Shown piece after piece: positions 1 to 10,294 of a stretch of 64,000 nucleotides of DNA (the stretch's first letter is position 1; every line of letters starts with the position of its first letter). The translations under genes were made by a program, and so were the position numbers. This DNA is from Augochlora pura (taxonomy: Eukaryota; Arthropoda; Insecta; Hymenoptera; Halictidae). Where the stretch lies: positions 27,404,001 to 27,468,000 of the forward strand of contig NC_135774.1 of the NCBI RefSeq assembly GCF_028453695.1. Reading direction: 5' to 3'. The notes under the pieces were generated by a model that saw nothing but the letters and a program-made list of their open reading frames with translations, was not told where the DNA came from and made no database searches.

Positions 1-2129
1 AGGGTTATTCGATGTATGGAATATTCTGTCGGATTAACTCTTTGCATTTAAGTGGCGACTCTGAACTAAAATTATTCTGTCACCTTCTAAAATAATTTTG
101 ATAGCAACAAAGTTTAATTTTAGAAAAATTCTTAAAACTGTTGGTATGAAATGCGAGAGTTAATTTGGCATGTATAAAATGCACTTCGTAGCTTAAAATG
201 GAAATACTGTGCACTAGAAAAATTATTTCAGACTCACAGTAAAAATAGCTTCGAGTTCAAAGGATTGAAATGTATCTGGATGCTAGTTTGATCTAGTAAA
301 ATTTTATTCGAGGCTGTAGAATAAAGTGTTCGATTGAGTAAAAATTGATTTAGGTGTAAGTGGATAGATCTGAATAGGTATAAATAATTCAGATAGATTT
401 ATTTAAATAGATATATAGAAATATAAATATAGAATAATTAATTGATGATTAACCCTTCACATTCAAAGTCATTTAAACTCGAAATCTAAAATTTTCCTGG
501 CCTAAATATTTCCACCTTACATAATCTAGACTCATTATTTATATTCTATTAAATTATTTCTTATTATCTCAAGCCTTATGCAACAATTACATTATTAACA
601 ACGTATAACAATAAAAACAAGTTTAATAATATAACAATGATTCCTCGACGCGATTTGACGATTCCTACTGGCGCCTCGGAGTCGTTGCTCGATCGCAAAG
701 GGTTGAAACTCGCTCGAAGAATAACGCCAGTCGATCGGACACGCGAGCGACTTTCGAAACTATCGAAAAACTCGAAGATCACGTTTTTATTAAAATGTTC
801 CGTCGACAGTGCGGGAATCGAAACGGCAGTAGTAAAAAATTCTCAAACAGTCGAAGAATGGCCCAGTTCCCGCGATATTGTATATCAAGCCGCGATCACC
901 CGAAGTAACCCGAATCCTTTCGTATCCCGAGATCTCTTACCCCCCTCCCGGTCGTGTACCCCCGGGGTCGATCGAAGCGTGTCGGTTTCCGATCGGTGCG
1001 GTCGAATTGATTTCGATTCGGATCGGCTCGTAAAGCCGCGTTTGAAAGCGATAAAGCGGTGACCGCGTTCTCGGTTGCGGCGATTGGTCGATCGAAGATC
1101 TGGGGCTGCGTGTACGTGAATCAAACACCCCCCTGGCTCGGTGAAGGTGATCTCGGTATAGGTGGCGAGCACGGTTCGGATAATAGAGGCAGCGCGGAAC
1201 GGTACGGACAAACCCGTCGCCATCGAGTGAAAAAATTAACTGGCCGTTAATGGAGGCGGCGGCCACGCGGAAGAATTGGCAAACGGTCCTCTTGCGAATA
1301 AATTCCCGTGCTATCGTTAATTGAACTGCCAATTACCGCCGGTATATTATTCCCGGTGAATATTGTACGCTGCCGAATTAATCGGCCCAAGTAAATTTGC
1401 GTTGCTACGTTGGTAACTTGATTAGCCGAGGATCGCGTGAATTTTGAAACGATTACTTTAACTTGTATCAATGACCAATTTGTTTAAAGTTGCGCGGGGT
1501 TACTGTAATTTGGTTTATGGCTAAAATCTCCTGACTCTTTGCGCTATAATAAAGTTAATGGATTGTTATGAAAAGAAATTGCGAAGTGTACTCTTGGAAT
1601 ACATTGCAAAAGAGAGGCAATTAATGTACCATAGCTAAAGAGAAATAATTAATATACCATACCTAAAGGGAGATAATTAATATACCTTACAAGAAAAATA
1701 ATTATAATAACCGATAACAACGATCTATTACAACGATCAGTCACACTATTATATAGATATATAAATTCACTAATATATTTTCATAATGATAAATCTACCT
1801 GGCAAAGAATTCTCAAATCGAAGAAATAAAAATCATCCCCTAAATTCTATCTGCTACAAATAATTCCAGTAATTTAATCGATAAAAAATATATAACTGCA
1901 ATATACTAATTGTTGATTAATATACCTTATAATATATACTGCAAGTATACAAAATAACTGCGAATATACAAAAATACTCCACTTCATCTCAACAAAATCA
2001 TTCCAAAAAGCTCCTACCCTAATAAAAATCAATTACATTAAAACGCATCCCTATTTTCCCCTATTTCTTCGTTAAAAAAAAAATATCAGTCGATGTGCAA
2101 GCTGTGTGAAAGATAATGTTAGAGCCTAC
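1..2129. other. Non-coding flank or intron 3' of the spondin exons
   Basis: No gene is recognised here. Positions 1-635 and about 1440-2100 are AT-rich. About 640-1260 is a GC-rich, CpG-containing island whose open frames on both strands resemble no family I know. Because the exon at 2130-2309 ends in a splice donor, this stretch should begin as intron of the spondin gene read on the minus strand. The rest of the protein (end of the Spondin_N domain and any thrombospondin repeats) would be in exons here or beyond position 1. I looked for a CxxxW-type thrombospondin exon on the minus strand and found none. A TTAACCC terminus typical of a repeat family seen elsewhere in the window occurs near 450. 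Confidence 0.5.
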
Positions 2130-2309
2130 CTTGGTGAAGGTGAGGGTGGCGATGGGCGGCAGCCGCGGCAGATTCGGATAGTAGAAGCTGCCAGCAGGAT
2201 GCGCCGGGTAACGGGAGGTGATCCTGTAGGCGATTCCTTGGGGCTGGGTCGGCCAGTTGGCAGCCGTGAATGTGAACCCGTTATCCGTGCCTCCATCCAG
2301 CGGGTCCAG
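2130..2309 (-). CDS. Spondin_N domain exon (second of the pair), F-/M-spondin family protein
   Basis: This internal exon has 60 complete codons (180 nt, phase 0 at both ends). It continues the Spondin_N domain begun in the exon at 4741-5054. Visible hallmarks are LDPLDGGTDNGFTF, matching the family's D-x-G-T-D-x-G-F-x-F block, then YRITSRYPAHPAGSFYYP and LPPIATLTFTK, matching the usual HPA-x-SFYYP and LPPIA blocks. The acceptor is pyrimidine-rich (CCTTTCTTCCGGCAG, then CTG) and the donor is AAG followed by GTAGGC. In the known family this secreted domain binds matrix or cell-surface partners and guides axon or muscle attachment. That role is family knowledge, not shown here. The frame stays open and in register with the previous exon. 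The domain's last strand and any thrombospondin repeats are not in this exon. Placement in the family is near certain; which member (F-spondin, M-spondin or mindin) is not settled. Confidence 0.93.
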
Positions 2310-2517
2310 CTGCCGGAAGAAAGGAAAAAAAAACCGGTCGGATTGCGCACACTGGTTACTTGAATGGCCGGCGGATTTTAATGAGATGGGGTCGCGGGCG
2401 GTCGGCCGCGGGGGAGAGTGGGAAAAAGCCGTATTTGCCTCGGACCTATTCCCCGTAAATGGGACGCGACCTACATACGTCTCCGATCGACAGTTTTCAA
2501 ACGCGTTCACCTTTTTT

Positions 2518-2895
2518 CCCTTTCCTCCATCACCCTATGCTGCCCCCTCTCTCTCTATTTCTCTCTCTTTCTTTTTTCTTTTCGCCGTTTCGGTTTTTCT
2601 ATTCTCTCTTTTCCTATTTCTCCCTTCCTCGTCTCTGTTTTCCCTTTCCCTCTTTCTCTGTTTTTCCTTTGCCTCTCTCACTCTCTTCTCCCTTTCCCTC
2701 TTCCTCTACCTTTTCTGCCATTCCCTCTACCTTTTCTACCATTCCCTCTCTCTCTCTTCCTTTTCCTCTATCTTCTCCCTTTCCCTCCTTCTCTCTTCTC
2801 CCTTTTCCTCTCTCTGTTATTCTTTTCCTCCTTCTCTCTCTTTACCCTTTCCCCCTCTTGTTCGCTCTGCCCCCCTTACCTCTTTCTCTCTCTCT
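2518..2895 (+). repeat. CT-rich polypyrimidine block
   Basis: About 380 bp of almost pure pyrimidine on the plus strand, built from imperfect TTTCTCTC and CCTCTTTC words. It lies in the spondin intron about 200 bp upstream (transcript sense) of the acceptor at 2309, so on the transcribed strand it reads as a purine (GA) tract. Such mirror-like tracts can form triplex DNA, but no function can be read from sequence alone. Confidence 0.85.
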
Positions 2896-3351
2896 ACCAC
2901 CGGGTCCCTTTCGCAGCCGAAATTACCCCGCTGCTTTAACGAACGGCGGATTCCCATTTTCCGATGGCAAAAAAATTGTTCGCGGCTCCTCCGAAAAAAA
3001 ACCAACCCCCCGACTCCCGAATACAGGCGACGGGGTTGCGCTGGAACGAGGCGGGCCCCGTCACGGCTGGATTAAAACATCGATCCCCGCTCGGCCGCTT
3101 TCTACCGACGACTCCGATGACTTTCATCCGTGATGTGATTTACTATCGCTAGCTAATCTCCATCGCCGCGCCGTCATTCAACCGGCAAAAATTATCCGCC
3201 GACCGTTTCCTCGGTTATTCCCGATCCATAGGCTTTCACGCGATTCATCGGCCAATTCGATCGCGGTGAATAGAGAGACGCTGGTTCAAGACAGCGAAAC
3301 GAAAATTTGTTCTAGGTCCTGGTGGAAGAGCGATAGGAAAACCAGCCGCGT

Positions 3352-3882
3352 TAACCCCTTTTCGTATTTTAACACGTTGAGCGCCACGCGAATATATATG
3401 TAAGGAAATCCTTGTCAGAAAATTAGAATTTATTCGATGCATTAAAACCATTAAAATTTTCTGAATGAATACTTTAATGATAGAATCCAGTATTAGATGA
3501 AAATTAGGTGGACTTTAAATAAATTTTAGGTAACAACTTAAAGCAATGTAAATTTTTTTGTTTTATATCGTATTTTGCACTGTCAGTCACCGGTGACCGA
3601 CGTAGCACACAACGTATTAACGAGTTAAACTCATACTGGAGATTTCTAGTAACAAGCTGTTAGGTATAAATATCCTTTCGTTCTTTTAAGTAGCAGCAAA
3701 TTTTATTCTCTTATTATCAATATTTGTTTAAATATGAATGTTTATTCAAGTAGATGTAAGTATACAATAGATATAAAATTCCCTTTTCTTCTAAGAAATT
3801 AGTGCGATATATAATACTATATAATAGTGAACAAATTTTAATCATAGTAATTGTAAAGAAACTGGTACGGCAAAGGGGTTAA
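3352..3882. repeat. TTAACCCC...GGGGTTAA-bounded dispersed element(s)
   Basis: The stretch begins TTAACCCCTTTTCGTA and ends TACGGCAAAGGGGTTAA, with an AT-rich body. The part from about 3616 (GAGTTAAACTCATACTGG, then a block related to GAGATTTCTAGTAA) matches the copy at 45298-45518 in the same orientation and the copy at 10025-10294 in reverse. The interior start at TTAACGAGTTAAACTC suggests two elements side by side. No protein is encoded. It is probably a non-autonomous DNA element of the family described in the findings. Confidence 0.65.
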
Positions 3883-4145
3883 TGCAATCGGTGCCTCGCG
3901 AATTTTTTAAGCCGGCTCGGCGCATTCGAAACGCTACCAGCGCATCGTTTTCCGTGGTCCGATTCCAATTGGCTATTTCGAAATGGTTTATACGATTGAT
4001 TCCGCGTTCGCTTTTTCGGCTTCGGATCGGGTTCGATGTGATTTTTCAATGCGACGGTTTTGTTATTTTTAATCTTCGAACGATTTACGGTTGTGTATCA
4101 TAAATAGTTTCTAATGCAAGCTTTGTTTTTTCTAGTAATTATCTG

Positions 4146-4345
4146 TTAACCCTTTGCGGTCGTGTTAAGGTTAGATATGGATGGTCGGAATTAATTTTTG
4201 TTGGGTATAGAGTATGCAAGATTAGGCTAAACAAAATTTATTATTTCTTTTTTAAAATTCAGATATATGAATTTATATAAAAATAAAAAGACAAAAATAA
4301 ATAGTTTCGGTGCTTGAGTAATGTCATACGACCGTAAAGGGTTAA
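4146..4345. repeat. TTAACCCTTT-bounded short element (about 200 bp)
   Basis: The left end reads TTAACCCTTTGCGGTCGT and the right end, reverse-complemented, reads TTAACCCTTTACGGTCGTA. This is a terminal inverted repeat of about 18 bp with one mismatch. The 160 bp between is AT-rich with no coding capacity. Size and structure fit a MITE. It sits in the spondin intron. Confidence 0.7.
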
Positions 4346-4740
4346 ATATGAATACTATTCTATTCTTTTCAGTCTGACTACAAGTCCTTAAACATTAAAA
4401 TAAATATAGACAGAAGATAAATCGTCTTTTTCCATCTTACAAAATTATTACATTCAAAAAAACTAATTATTCTAATTTCGAAAAGAATAATACAAGTATC
4501 TTCCTTCAAGATAGTATTTACATAGAAATTATTATAAAAATCTACATCCCCTTATAATTCATTATCCAAAGCCGAAATTCTCATTCGCCGGCAACCCTTT
4601 CTAAATAAATGGAGGGCCGTCCCGATATGATAAGGGTCCGAGTACACGATTCGAGCCGGATAACAAGCCACGACCAACGAGACGATAAATCCCGAGGAGA
4701 TTTAGGGCTCCCGATAGTATACTGAATAAATAAAAGTCAC

Positions 4741-5054
4741 CTCGACGGTCACGGTGTCCACCCAGTTCCCTTCGACGCACAGTTGGAAGGAGTCCACCCC
4801 GATGAACCAATCCGGGCTGGGGTTGATGCGCGACATGATGCTGATCAGCGTGTGATTGCCGTCCAAAAATGCTCGGGAGATACTGGTGCCTTCCCCTTGG
4901 GGCACCGGCGGCCCGGCGAACGAGTGCAGGCTGTTAGGGGAGTCGCCGTCGGCGTCCAGGCCGTCGGTCCTGCCGGTTTCCACGTATAATCTAGCACCGC
5001 TGGATAGCCTCTCTCCTAGTCTGTACAGAGTGTAGGTGGAGTCGTGTGTTCGGC
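4741..5054 (-). CDS. Spondin_N domain exon (first of the pair), F-/M-spondin family protein
   Basis: This internal exon has 314 nt: 2 nt completing a split codon plus 104 codons. It enters in phase 1 and leaves in phase 0. The acceptor is TTTTCTTGTTGCAG and the donor GAG/GTGACT. The translation carries the middle of a Spondin_N domain: RTHDSTYTLYRLGERLSSG corresponds to the family's SHS-x-x-Y-x-x-W/F-R-x-G block, then YVETGRTDGLD (the A-E-x-G block), HSFAGPPVP, and the diagnostic ISIMSRINPSPDWFIGVDSF block followed by LC. The sequence DGNHTL contains an N-H-T glycosylation sequon, as expected for a secreted protein. The domain's first strands and the signal peptide are missing and must be in upstream exons at higher coordinates. 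The RTHD..TDGLD style resembles M-spondin-like insect members as I remember them; that assignment is tentative. Confidence 0.94.
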
Positions 5055-5404
5055 CTGCAACAAGAAAATAAAATTCATTAGATCCGTTGAGAATCTCATT
5101 TAACAATTTTTATGGGATGTTTAAAAAATTGTTAACAATTCAGAAATCTTTTCCGCCATAAACATCTAGCTGAATATTAAATTTTCATTTCATTTATTTT
5201 ATTACTCGCGAGAGATATTTAATGTTTAAAATATTATATAATAATATTGAAGCTTGGTGTAGTACAATTTAATATATTTATTTGACTAATAAGTAAGAAA
5301 ATTATTAGTTACCACGACAACCGATCCAGAAGCTGTTGATTGTATGAAAAAGACGTTTTATAGGTTACCGGTCGGTAAAGTGTTAATAATCCATGGGGTT
5401 CTCG
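5055..5404. other. Intron upstream of the spondin exon; nothing recognised
   Basis: This is AT-rich sequence immediately 5' (minus sense) of the exon acceptor. The polypyrimidine tract TTTTATTTTCTTGTTGCAG lies at about 5055-5073. No other feature is visible before the foldback element begins. Confidence 0.6.
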
Positions 5405-5690
5405 AGGTTATTTCGAGTCACTTTTTCCTTTACGAAAATGCAATTCGCGGCGTCGTTTATGAGTTATTAAAGAAATACAGTGACCAATGAGAGGTGAGAT
5501 CCGCTGGCGTGAGGCGCGGAGCTAGTGAGGGGAACGCTGGCCGGTCGTCCGCTGGCTAGTATGGCCGCCTCGCGCCAGCCGAACTCGTCTCTCATTGGTC
5601 ACTGCTTTTCCTTAATATCTCGTAAACAAAACCGCGGATTGCATTTTCGTAAAGGAAAAAGTTGTTCCAAATGACGTCACGAACCTCTCA
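5405..5690. repeat. Foldback (long inverted repeat) element
   Basis: The left arm (about 5405-5515) contains CTTTTTCCTTTACGAAAATG and CAGTGACCAATGAGAG. The right arm (about 5565-5690) is its imperfect reverse complement, containing CTCTCATTGGTCACTG and CATTTTCGTAAAGGAAAAAG. The arms are 110-125 bp, with a GC-rich centre of about 50 bp. The two ends carry no open frame. The element could form a long hairpin. The structure fits a non-autonomous foldback or MITE-type transposon. Target-site duplications could not be fixed by eye. Confidence 0.75.
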
Positions 5691-7499
5691 TTTCCCAATT
5701 GCAAGTGTCTTTTGCGAAACCTTATATATTCACTACAATGTATCCCTTATCAGTGCGCTTGTTACGTAACTGTTGTCTGTTACGTATATCAGGGCGATGC
5801 CGACTATAACGCGCGTTTACTAAAATATCAACACGAAACACTAATTAATGCAACACGTGCATCAAATATTAGCACGAAGTACGAAACCCCCGGCGAACAA
5901 AATATAAACTCTCCCGTTCGTGAAATATTAACTTCGAAATATTGACTATAATGTAAAACATTATCCCTCGCCTGTATGAAAAATAAATATTAGTTTGCCG
6001 TGGATGTTTTATGCATGCTGGTGTAGTTGGTAACTCACCATTGGTACTTCTCGGATAAATTTTCGAAGATAAGCATTTCGATAGCGGTGTTTACACTTAA
6101 TTGAATTACGCGTGCTTCTTAAACAAATTGGGTAATAAATAGTGCCAATATCACTAATAACGTATAATTTGAACGGTATTAAAATTTTCTGGTTGAAATT
6201 TGTATTACATCCTTTTTCACGTAAAACAAATTTGTATATCATCAAAAAAATGAGTAGGAAAAAGATTCTATCAAAAAATACGTATTTTTAAAAAGTTCCA
6301 TCTGCAATATTACTGGTAATTAATTTTTACCAAAAATGCCCGGAGGCGTTTTCCATTAACTCTTAATTACGAACGCGAAAATGTCAATTAATTCTAGAAA
6401 TTTTAATTGAACGAAAAATGTATAGATCCTTGCGTTAATATTAATTCTTACTGATTAATCCTTTCTCTTCCTAAGACAAAAAAACGAGATAGCGATAAGG
6501 AAATTCCAGTGGCGTAGCAAGCATCTTAACACCGTCCCCTATCAAGATAAAAACCTGCGTCGCGCGTCGATTCCGCTTTCCATCTCGATTCCGCGGTTCA
6601 GCGAGGATCGAGATAAAGCGGTTGGTCCGCCGTCGGATTACGCGTTCGAGCGCGAACAATGAAAAATTAACCGGGTCGGCCCATTCACCGCCGAGAATCT
6701 CGAGCGAGATTTTCGCGGCGCCCAGTGTGTTTGTTAGTTACGATGATCCCGGGGCCATAATGCCGCGATTACGCGGCGGCTCCCCTCCGCTTTGATCGGC
6801 GCGGAATTAATTAATGAACGGGCGCGCGGCCATAGCGCGCCGTTAATTCGCTGGAAACGGTAAATTGGACGCGTGCCGCGTTAATGCGACGACGAGCGGG
6901 CCTAGGGTTTTTTTTGACGCGGGTCAGACACGCCGCGAGGATCGCCGGGGAGAACGGTTATAGGGATCGTTAGCGTGGCCACCCTTCCGACGACGCAGCG
7001 TTTAAACGGGACCTGGAATTTGCAGTCGATGAATGCGGCGCTCTACCCCCACTCCTCCCCCTGGTCCCCTGGTTCACGGATCCGGCGATGCTCCCGATGC
7101 ATTCGCAATTATTCCGCGACGGTTCGCCGCTTCTTCGGGAAACCGGCCAGATCAGAGGAATCGCGAACTTTCCGCAAGTACAATGAGGAGGAATCGCTTG
7201 GTCGCGCGTCGGCGCTCTTATTCGGAGCACACAGCTGACACAGTTTTCTATCTGTTCCATTGCTATGCACGTTTTTACATGTTATCGCCCGGTTTAAATC
7301 ATTCCGCGTGCCGAGAGAATGTGGAACGCGGTAACCGCGTTGTTAATTGTTTCGCGCTGCATCGTTTGAATCGGTCAGGTCGTTGCACCTGTTACGCTGA
7401 TATATTTTTCTTTCCTGGTTGGTGGACTTCGCGTCACTGTGCCTCGATTTTGTGAAATGCGAGCTGTTTTAAATGATTTGTTGTGTCTGCGGTAATTTT
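5691..7499. other. Intronic or intergenic mosaic; GC island 6540-7440
   Basis: An AT-rich part (5700-6480) holds the minus-strand open frame listed separately. 6540-7440 is GC-rich with many CpGs and overlapping open frames on both strands, of which none shows a recognisable domain. No promoter, RNA gene or splice pair could be supported. Confidence 0.45.
6009..6245 (-). CDS. Unrecognised 78-codon open frame in AT-rich DNA, possible exon or relic
   Basis: A minus-strand frame stays open for 78 codons although the local DNA is about two-thirds AT, where stops should be frequent. The product is basic and tyrosine-rich (RSTRNSIKCKHRYRNAYLRK, then FIREVPM). Directly after the PM codons lies a textbook donor, ATG/GTGAGT, at about 6042-6037, so the coding part could end there. 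No clear acceptor is visible at the other side. I do not recognise the family. It could be a relic of a transposon protein, an exon, or chance. Confidence 0.15.
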   Translation of the reverse strand: MMIYKFVLREKGCNTNFNQKILIPFKLYVISDIGTIYYPICLRSTRNSIKCKHRYRNAYLRKFIREVPMVSYQLHQHA

Positions 7500-7910
7500 T
7501 ATTTGTTTGTTGTTTCTACGAGTAGCTTTAATTAAATTTATTGTTTATTTAATAATTCTGGTACGTTTATTGTTTTTTTAATAACTTTAATGAATTCGTT
7601 GTTTCTTTAATGACTGTAATGAATTCGTTGTTTCTTTAATAAATGTAATAAATTCATTGTTTCGTCAGTGATCCTTTAATCACTTTAATGAATTCGTTGT
7701 TTCTTTAATTACTTTAATGAATTCATCGTTTCTTCAATAACTTTTGATAAATTCATTGTTTCTCCAACAATTCTAATGAATTATTTCTTTGATAACTTTA
7801 ATGTATTCACTGTCTCTCTAATAGGCTTAATAAATCCATTGTTTCTCCAATTATCCTCATAAATTCGTTGTATCCTTAATAATTTTAATTAATTCATCAC
7901 GCCTTTAAAA
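7500..7910. repeat. Degenerate minisatellite, unit about 30-36 bp
   Basis: About ten decayed copies of a unit resembling GAATTCGTTGTTTCTTTAAT plus AACTTTAAT follow one another. Examples are near 7593, 7620, 7691 and 7751. The units have diverged by substitution and small indels, so the array is old. It has no coding potential. Confidence 0.8.
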
Positions 7911-10024
7911 ACTTCACGTATGAATGGTAGAAATATTCTTATGTATGAATGGTACAATTATATAATATTACAAGAATATATAAGAATATAAAATTATTCT
8001 TATAATGTACAAGAATGACAGAATTATTTCTGCCATTTCTAAATATTAATACCCCCAAAGTGTCCCAATATCAAAGAAACAATCAACGCCAAAAAATCGA
8101 ACTTTTCAACCCTCGTTTTAATAAATAAAGAACATAAATTCCACCAAATTCTCGTCATTGCCACCACGTCAGCAAAACTATCAAATAACATCCCCTCGTC
8201 ACGGGTTCATCGAATCCGCAATCTAGCGATAACTCCGCCGAGCTTTTTCCGATGCCGACGACTTCGCGCGAGAAAAATTCATCCGTGCCAGATAGAAGCG
8301 AAAGGTTCTCGATTGGACGCGAGAGGGAAACGATCCTTTCCAGCAGGTGTTTACGGTGCCGCGGCAGCGGCGGGCCAACGCTGTTAACAGTGTTTTTACT
8401 TTTCCGAGTGCACGTTTCCTATCCCGTAGCCGGCTGCGCGCATGCAGCCATGCCGAACCGGGCGCGCGATCGATCGCCGCGCGCGAATTTCTGCTCGGGA
8501 CGTGGCCGAAATAGGATAAGAACATATCGCGGGGCATAATAAAATAGAAAACCGGCGATCGGCACACGGGACACGTAGCCAACCCCGCGGAGCTCGTGCG
8601 CGAAAACAGGAAGCCGTTTCTCGTCTCGGGTCACGGCCAGCCAAGAGTTCGGGTCCCTGGCCAAAAAGGATTCGACAACAGCGGTTGCGTCGATAACGGC
8701 GGGCATTTTTCTCACGGCGTGTCATTCCGCGAGCGATTCTACTTGAATTTATCGAACTTTGATCTTATTCGAATAATAGAGAATAAATAGTCTGGTAAAA
8801 TGTTATAGAATTAACTTGTACGTTTATTATAGAATTAACTTATGGATTCATTATATAATTAATTCATACGTTTACTATACAATTAACTCAGAAATATTAA
8901 GGGACAGAGGATTAATAAAATTAACGGGACAATAAATTCTAAAAATTTCGGTGAAAGTAAATCATTTCTTTGTTTCATCCCTCCCTATTTGCATCAACGC
9001 TACTTCCATTTTACAGAGATTCAATTCAAGTCAATTCGTCTGCCGGAATAGGATCTTTATAAACGTAAATAAATATTTTTACTTTATTTCATTTTAATTT
9101 TTATTTGATTTATTCTATTTTAATTTATATTTGACGTATTCTAATTTAATTTTTATTCTATTTATTCTATATTAATTCTTATTTTATTTAATCTATTTTA
9201 TTTGATTCAAACCATTGTGCTTGGTATTAAACATTAAACTACCCACGACTTCGTGTACCGAAGGATTTCTATCCGCCATTAAATAAGCAATATCCTTGAA
9301 TGAATCATGCTCGCAATTTCGAGTCAGTGCAACGTCGATCCAAAGCTGCCACTAAATTTTAAGCATGGCCGTACGTTAATTATAGCGGCCATAATGATTG
9401 CTAAACGCGGATATCGCTAATCGGAATTGTTTCATCGAGAATCTTGTTTTATCAAGCGTAGACCGAACGGCGGGGTTTGCAATAGAACGCGGCGTCGGTT
9501 GGCAACCGGGATCGTCGAGCAAAGAATACGTCGACGTCTCGCATAACTGGCCAAGAAATAAAGCGGCGCAGCTTGTCCCTGGTTCGGGACGACGGACGCT
9601 GCAGCCGGTTCTCTCGGTAAGATAAATTAAACTTCGGTACGAACGTAGACGAAATTGTGCGACCGTGTCTTCTGTGTTTCTTCGTTTAATCCTCTTCCCG
9701 CGGATTTCCGCGTGCCGGTTGAAAAAGATCCGGGGTGTCCCCGGTCTCAGTCGCGGGGACCAAGCAGATTAAGCGGCGCGGGACGGGGGACGCCTGTAAT
9801 TTGAATCTTACTTGCGTCTACCGCGGAGCGTCGCGGACTTCAATTTCTTGGCGACCGTTTATTCCACCGGAAGCATTCGTTCCGTCTTCTCGAACAGCCT
9901 TTGCGAACAAGATCTATCCGAGGGGGTCTCAGCCAGGATCAGCCGAATCTGTTTCACTATTTTTTAGCGTTCCTAAGAGCGGCTGCTGGCTTATACTGGT
10001 TAATGACTCGCTGCCAGGAGCTGA
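7911..10024. other. Non-coding stretch with GC islands 8200-8720 and 9440-9960
   Basis: 8200-8720 is CpG-rich with open frames on both strands that match nothing I know. About 8800-8890 holds three decayed copies of a 32 bp unit (TATAGAATTAACTTATGGAT-like). About 9060-9205 is an AT-rich word repeat (TTTATTCTATTTTAATTT-like). A plus-strand frame at 9398-9625 runs into a good donor (TCTCTCG/GTAAGA at 9615/9616), but no convincing acceptor or domain supports an exon. Confidence 0.45.
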
Positions 10025-10294
10025 TTAACCCCTTGTGCACCGTTTTCTTTACAACTACTATGATTAAAAATTTTTTGATCGCACTAATTTCTTAGAATAT
10101 AAAGGAATTTTATATTTATTGTTTTTATTCATTATTTATTATTTTCTTACATCTGTTTGAATGCTTAAATATTGGTGACGAGAGAATAGAATTTGTTTTC
10201 TACTTAAAGGGATGGATGATTATTGATACCTAATAGTTTATTACTAGAAATGTCCATCAAGAGTTTTATTCGTTAAAGTACGGTAAGGGGTTAA
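10025..10294. repeat. TTAACCCC-bounded element (270 bp)
   Basis: It starts TTAACCCCTTGTGCACCG and ends CGGTAAGGGGTTAA. The interior segment TAATTTCTTAGAATATAAAGG and the block around TACCTAATAGTTTATTACTAG are the reverse complement of the element at 45298-45518. The next base after its end begins another TTAACCCTC terminus, so a second element may abut it. Confidence 0.7.

Larger units (their letters stand above)
2310..4740 (-). other. Phase-0 intron between the two spondin exons (2,431 bp)
   Basis: On the minus strand the upstream exon ends GAG and the intron begins GTGACT. It ends CCTTTCTTCCGGCAG. The reading frame joins as ...VTVE/LDPLDGG..., the order expected inside a Spondin_N domain, which confirms the intron. 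It contains a CT-rich block (about 2518-2895, plus-strand view) and two TTAACCC-bounded repeats (3352-3882 and 4146-4345). The several 170-270 codon plus-strand open frames at 2257-3133 are products of the CT-rich simple sequence and are not genes. Confidence 0.85.

Noticed and set aside
2257..3133. 272- and 224-codon plus-strand frames
   Set aside because: The polypyrimidine tract inside the spondin intron generates them; they run antisense to the real gene.
5480..5500. CATTGGTCACTG read on the minus strand as the HWS block of a Spondin_N upstream exon
   Set aside because: The reading frame soon hits a stop and the sequence belongs to the foldback element arm.
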